Shown piece by piece: positions 13,741 through 26,469 of a stretch of 64,000 nt of DNA. The stretch comes from Rallus limicola (lineage: Eukaryota; Chordata; Aves; Gruiformes; Rallidae). A program made the translations under genes and the position numbers. How positions within the stretch are numbered: position 1 is the stretch's first letter; every line of letters begins with the position of its first letter. The notes under the pieces were generated by a model. The model was not told the DNA's origin. It ran no database searches and saw only the letters and a list, made by a program, of their open reading frames with translations. The DNA is taken from positions 24,668,146-24,732,145 of the forward strand of contig JAKCOZ010000001.1 of NCBI GenBank assembly GCA_022605955.1, in the 5' to 3' direction.

Positions 13741-16700
13741 TCTCCTACTTCAGGAATGGCACATTTGGCTAGGAAGCTCACATTAAGATTCTTTCCTGCT
13801 TACCAACAAACATAAACTCTTCTTTTGTTTCAACTAGAGACCATATCACCACAAGCTGCGAGACTGAACTGGGAGGAACTATTGTATTGTTCCCTTTCAG
13901 GTATGTCACCCCAAAGCCTTCTGCAGTGCTCAGTTGTTTCCTTTCCTTCACCCTTCATGGTTGATATTTAGGTGGCTGGACTGAGCCTCACTTCTCTCCG
14001 CAGGGGCAGGACTTTAGAAAATCCATGACCAGCCTGGGGAAATAAGTGCATCCTGTGACATTTCACTGCCTTCAGTGGCTTCTTTTTTTGCTTCAGGAAA
14101 GAAAACATATGTGACCAATCTCCTCATAACAAGTTATTCTCTCCTTAATCTGGGTCATTTCCATTTGAAATTATACTTTTCAAAAAAGTCCAAGTTTAGT
14201 CCTTTTCCTCCCTCCTCTACCTCCTTTGTCTGCACGAAGAGGAAGAATATGACATGAAACCTCCACTTCCCTCTGAAAGGCTGCAGTCCTGACATATTGC
14301 AGTTGCAGAAGACAGTGCGGGGTGCTGGTCTATCTTCCTCCACTGTGTAAGCAAGATCATGTCTTGTCCCTAATTCCTTTATTCCATGCAAAAGCCGGCT
14401 CCCACCAACACAGCCTAGAAACATTTCCCACCAACATAATTTTCAGTTGCAAGGTTGACTGTCTGCCTTGCTCATTAGTATCTGCTCATGTTAAACATTT
14501 CCAATCTAACTAGAATGACAAGAAGTTAACAAAAAAGGGGAGGGGAAAGGAAAGAAAATAGTAAGTTATACTGAAAGTCATGCAGCTTTGATTCTATAAA
14601 TGTACCCCAGCTGGTGTTGTTTGGTTTTGTTCATAAAATTTTGTGTGCTCAACACTGCACACTGGCAAATACTTCTAAATAATTGGTTTGTCCAAAGAAG
14701 TTGAATTAAAAAATTGAGCTACCTTTAAAACTGATTGTGGAAGGTGAGATGCTAAAGAATAAGAATATATTGTTTCATAACTCCAAAAGCTTTCAGAGTT
14801 ACAGCTGATTTTCTGTTGAGTGATGACTCTTGCCAACTGCTGGCTTCAGTCCTAGGCTCAGGAGAAATCCACTAAAAATATTTTCTATGTTGAATTCAGG
14901 CTGCCTGCTGCTGTCAGTATCTGATTAGTCACCAGAATATGTTATTCTTCTTTTGGTCCACTGGCATAGGGCTTGATGATGTCAATATTAATCAAAATGC
15001 CCTAGGGCAAGAATAGAGGAACACAGACACATTTTCTTCAGCTGTTTATCTAGGAAACAGCAAAAAACTCGATGAGTTTTATCATTTATCTTCAATAGCA
15101 ATGCTTGATGACAGCAGTCAGCAAATCACTTTGAGAGTTTAATGTCACTTTGTATTATTTAGATTTAATAAACCGATGAATTGTCTTATTTTGGAACATA
15201 CATTCAGATTGCAAGCACTTTGATTCAAATATAACTATGTCTTTCAGAGAAACAAATGATATACCGAAAGACACACATCTTTCTATATACAAAGGTGTAT
15301 TTTCCCCTGAAAGAGGAGTGTTCTTGTTCCCTGCATCCAAAGAAGAAATTCTGAATATGCAGGTGGATTCATTACAGTCCACAGCCCTGACTGTTTATAA
15401 AACAGCCCCATTGCCCTCTGTGATGAGTAAGGCCAAGCTAACACTGTTCAGGTCTTGTTTCTGAGGAGCACTGGTGCACCGGCATACAGCACTGTCTGCT
15501 ATGTACAATCTGTAAAGGGTTTTCAAATTAATAGATTCAATTGTTGTCTATCAAGATTACTGCAGCCTTTGTTTTTACCTTGGTATAGGGCTTTTGTCTG
15601 TAAGGTACAAATGAAAACACAGAACTGGGAGTTGCCAGATATCTTAGGTTTCTTAGGAATCTCACAGTATTTGTTCTGAGGGTTTTGTTGTTGTTGCTTT
15701 GTTTCCTAAATTCTCAGCCTTTGGCCCCATAGCAAGGTTTTAAGATTTTATTAAAGCACATACATTTTAAAATAATCTGTGAATATGTAACTACTTGGAC
15801 TGAGAGCATTGCATTTATTCTCTTGAAAATTCTGTAGTTTCCTTCACTTTTGAAGTAATATGGCAACTAAAGCCAAGGATTTATTAGGTGGATTACTAGA
15901 GTGATCACATGCAAGAGTTTCTAGGATATCTCCTTCTTTATGAAAGGCAGAATCGAGCCTCTTGACCTGTAGAGAGTGTGAGGAGAGCTAAGATTACTTT
16001 ATTCATTCCTTGTCCTACCAATCTACAAAGACAAATAGTTCCTGTATTCAACCCTGAGAGTCTGAAACTATTTTTCACACTGGGAGCCTCCAAAACCCTG
16101 AAGCCTCATGGTGCCTCCCTCAGTTGCATTAACTTCATATTCCTCAACCTGCTGAACACTTAATTATCAAATACATCCTTCCTTTTTTGTCATGGAATAA
16201 GGAAATTTTTTCTTTTCCCTTTGCTCCATCTTTCCTTGTTTCTAAACCTCAAAACACTGAAAGAGCAAAGGCTGTCTCTCCCAATACACTTTCTCATGCT
16301 CTACGCTCACTTGAACAGGTGTATGTAGATGAAGGTAACTTGTGTCATGCTGTAATTATGATGAAGAAATCATTGCTCTATTTTCTGAGAATATTTGTGG
16401 AAAATCAAACCAACACCATACTTAATGACTGGGTTGTCTTCCACGTGTATCCACACTCTGGTCATGTTCAGCATTACATGTTAATTTCTAAATGTACAAT
16501 ACTTAGGTTCCATGTTCTTTGTGACATCTTGCTGTTTAAAATATTATTTACTTCATCAAATCTGAACAAATGCCAGAGCTGAACAAACTCTTTTAAACTC
16601 CTTTTTTTTTCCTGTCTCATTTAACATAATGACAAACTGCTTGTTACTAATAACCGTGTTTTCTTCATTTTGCATATACACACATAGAACAATCTGTTTA

Positions 16701-19700
16701 TGTCCATTAAAATTATTCTGAAGCTTACTATACAGTAAACCTCAGAAGGCTGGACATGAAAATTGTGGACCTGACATGGTCTTTTTTTTTGCTTTTCTAG
16801 TAGTATCTTTCACAGTGACTCCAGGCATTGAGCATTACAGGACAAGATAGGGAATACCTCATTCTTAGTTGATACACTTAGCATCCCACAACTGTCTGCC
16901 GCCACCAGTGATGCTCATGATCTGTTTGTCTCAAAGGGTCTCAACACCTTTTCAGCATTCACAGTGAATGACAGACAGATTGTTTATGCTCAGATTATTC
17001 TTGTATTCTTATGACTAAACTACTCCCTGGTTCAAAGGGACGAAGTAAACTTCCTCTACATATACTGACACTGCTATCAACTAGGCTTAACTTATGCTAA
17101 CTCCCATGCAATGTTCAGTCATTCAGCACATTAATAATAATCTTTCTTACTGTTTTTCTTGCTAAAGGTTTGGCTTTTCACTAAAGTTTTCACTGTAGAA
17201 GTACCCTGCAGAAAGATTGAATTCATATTCAGCTTAAAAATAAGCTCTTGTAGACAATGTGTAGTATGGAGCTAGTTGCCAGCTTGTATACCTGGTGATG
17301 ACTGAACCAACCCAAACAGCAGTGTCCAACTTCACTGGCTAAGTTGCACCAAAAATCTATATGTGGAAGTAATGTAGATTAAAAATATATAAGATGATCA
17401 TTTTAGGCACTGAAGCCAGAAAAAAAAAGACAACCAAAAACTACAACAAACCCAAAAAATATTAAGCCAGCACAATTTAATACAAACTGTGGATAACATA
17501 CATTTTGGTCATATGGCATCATAACAACAACTTGTTATTTGAGATTTACCCATATATTACTTAAAAAAGGTCAAAAGTAATTCTTAGGCTCCAAAAGAAA
17601 AAAACTCTCCTTTGTATTGCCTGACTCTTGTCATTTATACAGACATTTATATATGATAAGCCCACTTATCTCCAACTATAGTAGAAGTGATTTTGTGTCA
17701 TCCCAGGGAGGATCCTACAAAGCAGTGTGGCTACCAGCATGAATATAACAGACCTCAGTGACAGCACCCAAATTAATTCATTCAGGAGATCGATCATCCC
17801 TCATGTTTCAGTCATGCCAAGCTCTTCCAGAAGAGACCCCAGACAGAAGGACTAGGTACATCTGGATATGTCCTAATATTCAGAGCAAGTCATAATCTTA
17901 CTGTTGTACATGCCAGTAGTGGAAAGCTGGATAGTTCAGTTCACAGTGTCTACCTGGGCTAGGATTGGAGTATAACTGTATTCCAGATGCAGGATTAATT
18001 CTTGAATGAACAATGAGAACATTTGCAGTAGTGAGAATTTGGAAGCATGCAGTACTCCTGCCAATTTATAAAGCATAAACTGTAGGAGAGAGCCAAAAAA
18101 AAATCAAAATAAAAACAGCAGGAGGAAAGAAGTTCTTGAGAAATAAAAAAGAATGCAATCCTTCTGAAGAGAATTTTTCCCCTGAAGAGAATTAAATTTC
18201 CCCTGTGGTTCCTCCTTACATATAAACTGTAATTCCACCTGCAAGTCTTCAGTTCTATGTCTGTGTTTCTCCACAAAATATACTGCCATTTTTGCCAGCA
18301 AGTACTAGTTAATGATACAGAGAGATTCCCAATAGATACTCCAAGAACACTATATCTAAGATATCTAAGACCAGTGAAGTTTAATTTGATCTAGTCTGAT
18401 TTGGTCAATAATATGAAAAGGAATCCTCTATCAAACAGCTAAACTGATTTTATGCCTTTTGAGAGAGACTTAGCAGTAGTAAACATAGCCCCCTTGGATG
18501 CCTGCTTCAGACCCCCATATATACCCAGAGTTCCTTCATGTAATCAATAACAGATGCAGGTACTATGCTGCTTTTTCTGTTTTCTATAATTAACCTTTGG
18601 ATACCCACCTACAGTTGTAATCTTGATAATCACAGTTGACATTTCAGTCATGCCTAAACATGCCTAAAATCAGGTGGGGTTTATTCTTTCCAGCTGAAAA
18701 AAAAAACCAAAACATCTCTGCTTTCCTGGATGTAGAAGCATTTGATAGGTCTTTTCTATCACTTAGTCTATTCTGAGTTTTATCTAAGATTGTAGCATAT
18801 TGTAAAAGGTGATAAGCATGTTTTACAGCCATCGACAAACACCCGCACCTCTGTATCATCAGTGCTGTTTTATCAGTGAACTTTTGTCAGTATCCCCAGT
18901 TCACCAGGATCTGCTGTTCAGTTGTGACCTTACATTTGCGGAGACCTATCTAGTGCATGTTGATGGATAATTTAATTCCAAACTTGCTGTCACATTGGAG
19001 CTGGCACCTACTTAGTGCTGTGCATCAGACCTGCCATTCATACTGTGTTAGCGGAGCATGAGCTATCCTTCAGTACACAGGGACACAGAGACTTTTTGAA
19101 GACTCAATTACCCTCAAATGAAATTTTATGAAAGGCAATGCTTGGAAAGAAAACTGGAGCCCAGCAAGAATTTCCTTCCAATTGTTTGACTTTTAATGTG
19201 TTTTGTTTCTACCAGACAAAAATGAAGTGGTTGTCCTTGAGCTCAGGCTGTCCTGTGCGAGTAGAGGCTGATTTAACTCCTGGCTGCCACTGAGATTTGG
19301 AATCTAGGTGTAGACCCTTGTAGCAATTTCCTTACCTTAGCATAACTCTGCACTGGGCCTTGCATTGCACCTGTATTGTCATGATTCAGATAAATTGTTC
19401 CTTAACTCGTCTGAAGAGCATGGGGTCCCAAACAAACAAAAAGGTAACTGGATCAATCTATATCATCACTGCAAAGCATGGACTCATATGTAGCAATCCC
19501 CATCCCCGTTGCTCCTAGAGATCTGATGCACACAGTACAAGATCTGTGATTACCCACTGTCCTCAGCTTGTTTATTCAAAAAAAATTGCAGAAGACAATG
19601 TGAGGAAAGCATGTAAAAATGGTTTCACTAAATTTAATCCTGTTTTCAAAATGAAGGAAGAAACGTAATTTTGCATTCTAATTTATTTAGATGCATTTAT

Positions 19701-21404
19701 ATGTTATTTCTCCTCAGATAAATGGTGTGAAACAACCATCCGTGTAATGTACTTTAGTCCCATACTGCAGCTATTTGCAGTGACTAATATCTTGTTGCCC
19801 ATCACCTAAGCTATTACAATGCCAAATATGCTAATTACTTCCTTGAATGTGCAGTACAAAATGTGCTTGGCTTGAAACCATTCTTTAGACAAGTAAAGCA
19901 TGTATTTTTTTTTCCTGGCAGTTTAATTGCACGACTGTCAGCTGGATCACAGCAAACATCTTTTCCTTCCTCATCTTTCATGCCCTAGTCTGTCTTCTTG
20001 CAGTGTGCTTGCAATTGCTAAGTAGGGAAAAAATAAATAAGACAAAGAGCATTTTCCTCTTGCAATGCCTCATATGTGAACTTCTAACAGATGAGTAACA
20101 TGTTCTTCAGGAAAAGGAAAGAAATGAGATGCCATTGAAAATAAGCCCAACTTCCATGAGCATTGTTGGTTTCTACTCTATGGAATTATACAAAAGCCAC
20201 TGACATACAAGAAAATATTTACACTCATGACTGATAGAAGTTGCGTTTGATCAGCTTGCATAAAGACAAGATACAAAGCATCCACCTGTGTGAAGGCCCT
20301 ACACAGCATTTAAGAACTACTTTGTAAGTGGGTAGGGATGGAAGTCAACTGAATGGCTGGCTGTTCAGTGTCATCAGGACACCCAGAGGCTGGGTCAAGA
20401 AGGTGGATTGTGGAAGGGCAAGGACAAATGTCAAATAGAAGCAGGGTAAAGTCATACAAAATTTTCCTATTTTCTGTAAGTATTATAAAATACCAACTCA
20501 CTCTTTAGAAATTTCTAGCTTTTGTAATTTTAGATGCTCAGGAAAATTGTTTTAACTATAAATAATGCACTTCTGCTATTGTAAAATTTGTTTTGCCTTA
20601 GGAGAAATCATACTTTACCTTTGAAAAACAACCTTTTCTCCCTTCCCCACTTCACTCCCCTGGATAAAAATAGGAAGGCCTCAGAGTTCAACCCCAGTTT
20701 AAGATTAGAATCATTGCCCACTCCTATGTTTCTGTGTTAAAAAAATTACCAAGATCAAGGCAAAGGTCTTCATCCACTTCATCCACCTCCAGGAGTACCT
20801 TTGGTCCACATGAAAACATTCTCCATGTGCAAAATACACAAACTGGTTTTTATTCTTTGTGTCGCCCAACAGCCTCCATCTAAACTCTGTGTGCTGTTGC
20901 CCTTTGATGAACTCCAGGTGGGCAAGACAAACTGGCATGCCTTTCTGCCAAAAAGGAATAATAGTGATAGCTGAAATAAACATCTGGGATCTGTAATCTT
21001 CCAAAATTCAAACTGATCATCAGTTGCCAATAAGGTCAATATGGCCAGCTATCCAGAGTGTGCTAGGTGTTCAAATTGTTTTGGAGACCTGCTATCTCAG
21101 ATGTAATGTAGTCATGGACTTAACACCTCTTCTGTCTTGTTCCTGCATACATGAACAAATAATGGCCAAAAAAGCCATTAATTCTTATTCATAAGAAAGG
21201 TATTATTTTGAATCCCATCATTTTCGTAATTTCTCTCTCTTTCTTTCTTGAGATTGAAAGGATCCTTGCGCCTTGTTTCTTAAGAATATTAACATATCTG
21301 CAGACAGACTGAATCCTCTCAATTGTTGTTCATATCCACGGCAAGCTACAGTGAGGCCCTGTGTGCAAGTTAAATATTCAGTGTAAAATTCTAAGCATTT
21401 TTTG
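13741..21404. other. Repeat-poor, gene-free stretch
   Basis: No gene or mobile element is recognised. The longest frame (131 codons, plus strand, 16187-16582) has no recognisable domain. A potential 63-base exon at 13838-13900 is discussed as a finding. Minor features are a T/C-rich run near 21230-21250 and a perfect short inverted repeat CATTCACAGTGAATG around 16960. Confidence 0.6.
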
Positions 21405-21720
21405 AGTCATAGAATAGCCCAGTTTGGAAAGGACCTTGAAAGATCACATGGTCCAGCCTTTCACGGGAAAGGGAGCCTAGATGAGATTATCTAGCACCCT
21501 GTCTATGTTCATTTTGAAAACCTATAGTGAAGGGGATACTACCATATCCCTGAGGAGGTTGTTCCAATTAATGGTTGTTCTTGCTGTAAAACAATTTCTT
21601 TCCTATGTTGAGATGAAACCTCTCACAGTGCAACTTGTACACAGTGGCCTTTGTCTTCTCCTTGTAGCTCCATGTACAGACAAACCCTCCATCCTCTTTG
21701 CACTGCTCTTTAAGTATTGA
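21405..21720 (-). mobile_element. CR1 LINE 3' fragment, minus strand
   Basis: The plus strand opens with GTCATAGAATAGCCCAGTTT followed by GGAAAGGACCTTGAAAGATC, the reverse complement of the CR1 3' end. It continues into antisense ORF2 sequence (AACCTCTCACAGTGCAACTT, CTTGTAGCTCCATG). The copy is strongly diverged and its ORF2 frame is broken. About 315 bases are recognisable before the similarity fades. Confidence 0.9.
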
Positions 21721-23770
21721 GCACCATGATTGTCATTTAGTTGTTACTAACACTATTATATTTAAGAATCTGTTATGTGAGCCATATCTTTATAATAATT
21801 GGAAAAGTATCAGCCTTTCAATCTCTCCTGAACATCCAGATAAATTTTAACAAAGAAAAGTCAACAGCAAGACAAAAATCACTTGAACCTTGAAACTGCT
21901 TATTGTGAGGAGTGTTACTGTTTTGTATGCATGGAAGTCTTAAAAAGCATGGTGTTGCTTTGGATATTTAACATGGAAAAACAAAGACTGAAGTTAGACC
22001 TCTGGACTTAACTGTAACTAAAGTTCTTGGGAAGGGATCATAAAAATAATGTATCATTATAGACACAGCCTCTTCATGCCTGCAAAAGCATATAGAAATG
22101 ACAGTAATGTAAGAAAGCAACAAGAAATGGAGAGAAGACTGTGACTTGCCACTGAGCCTGTAAACCCATCAGTTGGCAGACATAACCGTAAGGAGTGTGT
22201 GGAGTTGTATTCCAGCTGACTACAGATGAGCAACAGTTCTATTTTTCTGCAATTGCCTCTGAAAAACAATCTGCTCACTTCAGACAGACCCACCATAACC
22301 AAACCAACTATATAAAAATGTTAATAGCGCCTTAAATATCTTGTTTTTTAAAGGAAGTGGAGGGATTGCTAGAGGAGACAACATATTTTATTAAACCAAC
22401 ACATGTGCATGAGGTTGTCATCTGTGTTTGTGACTTTTATATTTGTCTATGATTTTGAGCCTTCAAGGCTTATATTCTATAATTGTTTCTGCATTTAGAA
22501 TTGTTTGGAATTTTTTAATGAAACACAGATTCTTATGTATTTTTCTTAATGTGTTTTAGAGAAAATTAAACTAACACTCTCCTTCATATAGTTAACTGAA
22601 AGAGAAAATAGCAAGACAATTAATATGACTGAAAGCACAAACAAAATGGAAACACCAGTGTTTCCTGTTAAAAATATATGTCTACCTGTAAACTGCTGTG
22701 CAATGTGCAAGGACCTAAATATATTTTTTGACAGCAAATTGAAATAAAACAAGAAAATTTCAAGCTTTCTATTTTTCTTTTTATGTCAGCGGTATTCTAC
22801 AGTTCAAGAGTTGCTTTCCAGTGCACCTTTTTACATATGGCAACTAATGTTCATTACACTGAAATACAAAAGTTTTGCATCCAAGATCTACCTTGCGAGG
22901 TGGCTGTAGCCTTTCTGTACAAAAGCCTACCCTTCCCCAGCCTATGTGCCACCCCCACCACGCACACACAAGCTCATTGCTGTCTGACATCTCTGTACTC
23001 TGGATCCTTGCAAATTCCAACTATAGCTGTAAGAGTCATAAATATTTTTCCAAAATAAATAGTTATCAGCAGTGCAGAGTGGTGCTTATGAGCAACACAG
23101 GCTTATCACTGACAGTGGATCACCTTCAAGACAAACATTCCTAAAATTATGGTTTATATCAGTGTTGTTTTTTTTCATGTGGTATGTCTAAGTTGCTTTT
23201 ATTTTTCCTCTTCGCCAGAGAAAAAAATCCACAATAGACTTCAGTAAAATTTTGAGTTGTAACAGTTCCAGACAGGTCCTACTTACCCCTCTGGCGGATT
23301 GATGAGAATTTTAAGATCCTTCCCTGCTGGTTTGCTGTAGATTCCTTTTGTGGTGTTTATTACCATTTTGCTTTAAAATCCAGCAGTAATAGCAGTGCAA
23401 AACTAAAAACTCGGCACAGATTTTATGATGTCAGTTTCTACTGGTTTCTGGGTTGTCAGTTTTATTGTTTGATTGTTGTGAGCCTATAAATAATCCCAAG
23501 TTTTGGGGTTGGGTTTTCAATTTTCATTTTCTTCTTTAAATAGTATCATCAGACAAAGATATCTTCCATAGCCCACTCAAATCCACTGACTAGAGTGAAC
23601 GATAGGTCACAAGTCATGACAGAATTTAACCCAGAAATATGAAGACAACATACTGTGGAACTTTAGCCACAATGTTTTTATTTGACAGCCTCTGCACAAA
23701 CTTTCTTTGCTAGAGGTCAAACAATAGTTAATAAACAACTGATCTGAAAATTAACTGTATCATTATCAAT

Positions 23771-23810
23771 GTGAGTGTATTATTAATAGTGTGAGTGTAT
23801 TATTAATAAT
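23771..23810. repeat. 20-bp tandem repeat, two copies
   Basis: GTGAGTGTATTATTAATAGT at 23771-23790 is repeated as GTGAGTGTATTATTAATAAT at 23791-23810, with a single mismatch near the end. This is a simple local duplication with no sign of function. Confidence 0.95.
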
Positions 23811-25189
23811 GGTTAATCTTCAACAAAAATAGCTTTAATTTACATGAATTTCCATAAAGCTCTGTAAGAAAAGAGAAATGACAGGACTAGAAACTGACAA
23901 ATGATGAAGAAGAATGGACAGAAAAGTCCAAGGTAAAGGCACTTACTCCTCAACAGCTTAGGAGGGCTATTTCTTACAATCACACAAACCTTCACCTTGC
24001 TGGTCTGGGAATTACTATCCATGGACTTGAGTGGCAGCTCAAGGCTAAGTCATAGCCTTCTTCTGAAGTCTGTCAGAAACACTGATAACAAGTCAGGCCC
24101 AGCAGAAACACATAAACCAGAATACTCAAACTCAAGTGTGAAACTTCCTGTGCAGCTTGAAAATTCAATGAAGTTATAGCCATTATAATCATAGGGGGGA
24201 ACAAAAAGATCGGAAAGGACTTTTGGATAAGGTATACACTAAGTCTTGCTCAAAGCATGATTTCACCGTGCCTGTAACTAGATGGCTTTAGGTCTCTCAG
24301 TAGCTGGGGCAAGGGAAAAGCAGATGGGGTCAGAGGTAAGATATCACTCACTCTTTGCATCCTGGGCACTTTACTCCCTTATTTCTGTCTTGAAATTAAT
24401 TTCTGGACTCACTTAAGTGTAGAAAATCAAAATTTATCAAATCTTTGAAGGCAAACTGAGTTTCATCCTTGAATGCCTGATGCTTTCCCTGAAAAGGCTA
24501 AGAAGAATCTGAACCTTAATGGAATACACATAAAAACCATAGTTCTGTGCTGTTTTACAGTATTTTATGAGTATGTCAATCATGAAACCAAAAATCCTGT
24601 ATAGAGACTAGATACTGAAAAACAAAGTATGCTGGAGTTTACATCCTAAAGTTGCAAACTTCAAAACATAAAGACATAGGTGTTGAAATTTAAATTGCCA
24701 AACATGAACTTTCTTCCAGTGCTATGATTTCAGTTCTACTTTCTTTTCAAATGCTGATTTCAATATGGCATAAATTTCTTGGAGAACAACAATGTTCCTA
24801 AAATGTATATAATTTATAGAAAACACATGCTGAGTTGCTCTTGCACTTTCCTAGCATAAAGGATAGAAATTTTAAAAAGCAGTGGCTTTAACAGCGAAGT
24901 CCAAATTTCATTTTAGATCTAGATTGTTGGTTTAGCTGTAATGTATATTGTGGATTCTAATACTGTTGTCTTGACCCAATACTTGGGAGCTGTTTGACCA
25001 GATTCCCTGGCAGAACAAATAGGCAAACCTCACTGAAGTCAGTGATACTGTACAGGGTAAAATTGCCTGCAGCAATGAAGCTGTTGTTGATTGCTTATGT
25101 TTTCAAAAGAACTGAAAATCAATGGACAGTATATCTGATTTCACAAGGCATCTGTATTTTCCCTTGGACAAAGCAGCAGCATTTAAAAA

Positions 25190-25510
25190 ACAGAAGAAAA
25201 AAATTATAAACAAATATGAAAATGTAATCACAAAAGAAAACAAAATTAAAATACAAAATCTATGAGGTTTACAAAGTATTTCCTTAAAATAATATATAAA
25301 TATATATAAAAATATTTGTTATACATTTTTTGGGGTTATTATACATGAGGGTTTGGTGTTCCAATAAAAGTTGCAGGCTTTCCCCAAAAGATCCATAAAT
25401 ATATTTAAAAAAAAATTCAGACAGCAATATTATATTAAGTTCCTTGGTTATTTGTATAATAAATAACATAAATATTATATACATCTTTTATAAAATAAAA
25501 TAAACCTTTA
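25190..25510. repeat. AT-rich low-complexity stretch
   Basis: This segment is dominated by A and T with short alternating runs (ATATATAAATATATATAAAA near 25292, ATAATAAATAACATAAATAT near 25456). No unit repeats cleanly. It may form easily melted DNA, but no coding or regulatory function can be supported. Confidence 0.75.
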
Positions 25511-26129
25511 AAGTACAAGATCCAGAGGTATAAGAATAATAGCAAGTCAGTTTTTAAAACAAGCTCTCTCCTCAAGTCAACCTTTCAAGTACAGTTGTTT
25601 AATTTACACACTGAAGGACCCTTTAGGGAAGAAAAATCTTGTAGAAGCTGACTGGGCAGGTACTTTCTTCTTTCCTTTTTACTTCCCCATGGAATTGCAG
25701 ATTTATTTTCTTCAGAGTGAATATACTTTTATGAAGTTTTCTTGTGTTAAATTGATTTCTTTAACGTTAATCAGCAGTTTTTAAAGTACAGACTTTGAAA
25801 TACAACCTTCCCTTCTCAGCAGGACATTTTATATTCATGTGCCTTGAAAATAAACTGTGGATAAGGATTGAATCTCTGCTTCAGTAATCCAGGTAAGAGA
25901 AGTCCCAAGTTTATAAAGGTGGTCTGTGAGATACAATGAGAAACAGCATGTGAGAGCCCCACCGGCGATGTCTGCCACCTTGGCACTGGAGGGAAATACA
26001 TTTGCATTTATAACCTACTCAGTGGGAATAATGCCAGGTGCATGCCTCTGACACTGCATCTTGTGCTTTCTTCAGCTGGGCCCTGCACATGAGGGACGAA
26101 AGCTCTCGACAGCTACATATCAATGAGTA

Positions 26130-26185
26130 TAGGCCTGTGTATATGCAAATACATATGCATTTATATGTACACATATATGTATGTG
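26130..26185. repeat. TATG/CATA-rich low-complexity repeat
   Basis: Degenerate alternating purine-pyrimidine sequence with overlapping palindromes (ACATATGCATTTATATGT, CACATATATGTATGTG). It resembles a decayed TG/TA microsatellite. Confidence 0.7.
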
Positions 26186-26427
26186 CAGCTGAAAATGCAG
26201 AGCATTTTCTGAAGGCCATTTATCATGCCAAGTGTTCCTTGATGATTATAAGAAAGCTGATCAGTAGCAGACTAGAGCTCTGACATGAGCATTTTTTGCC
26301 AACCTGCCTGGTCCCACCTGATTCTACCCATTCTTCTGAGACAGCTGTGCTCACCTTTACCTAGAGATCAATGCTGTATTATAAATTCAGTGTCATGTGT
26401 GACCTTTCCAAGACTACAGGAGAGATT

Positions 26428-26469
26428 TTTAGTAGCCTGGCATGAGTGGCCATTTAGTAGCCTGGCATG
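26428..26469. repeat. 17-bp direct repeat, 25-bp period
   Basis: TTTAGTAGCCTGGCATG occurs at 26428-26444 and again at 26453-26469, separated by 8 bases. It is probably a local duplication. Confidence 0.9.

Noticed and set aside
16187..16582. 131-codon plus-strand frame
   Set aside because: No domain, splice context or codon bias supports it; a frame of this length is expected by chance in AT-moderate DNA of this size.
24185..24260. Possible eroded CR1 3' end (AATCATAGGGGGG, GGAAAGGACTTTTGG)
   Set aside because: Only two short blocks match and the rest does not continue as CR1.
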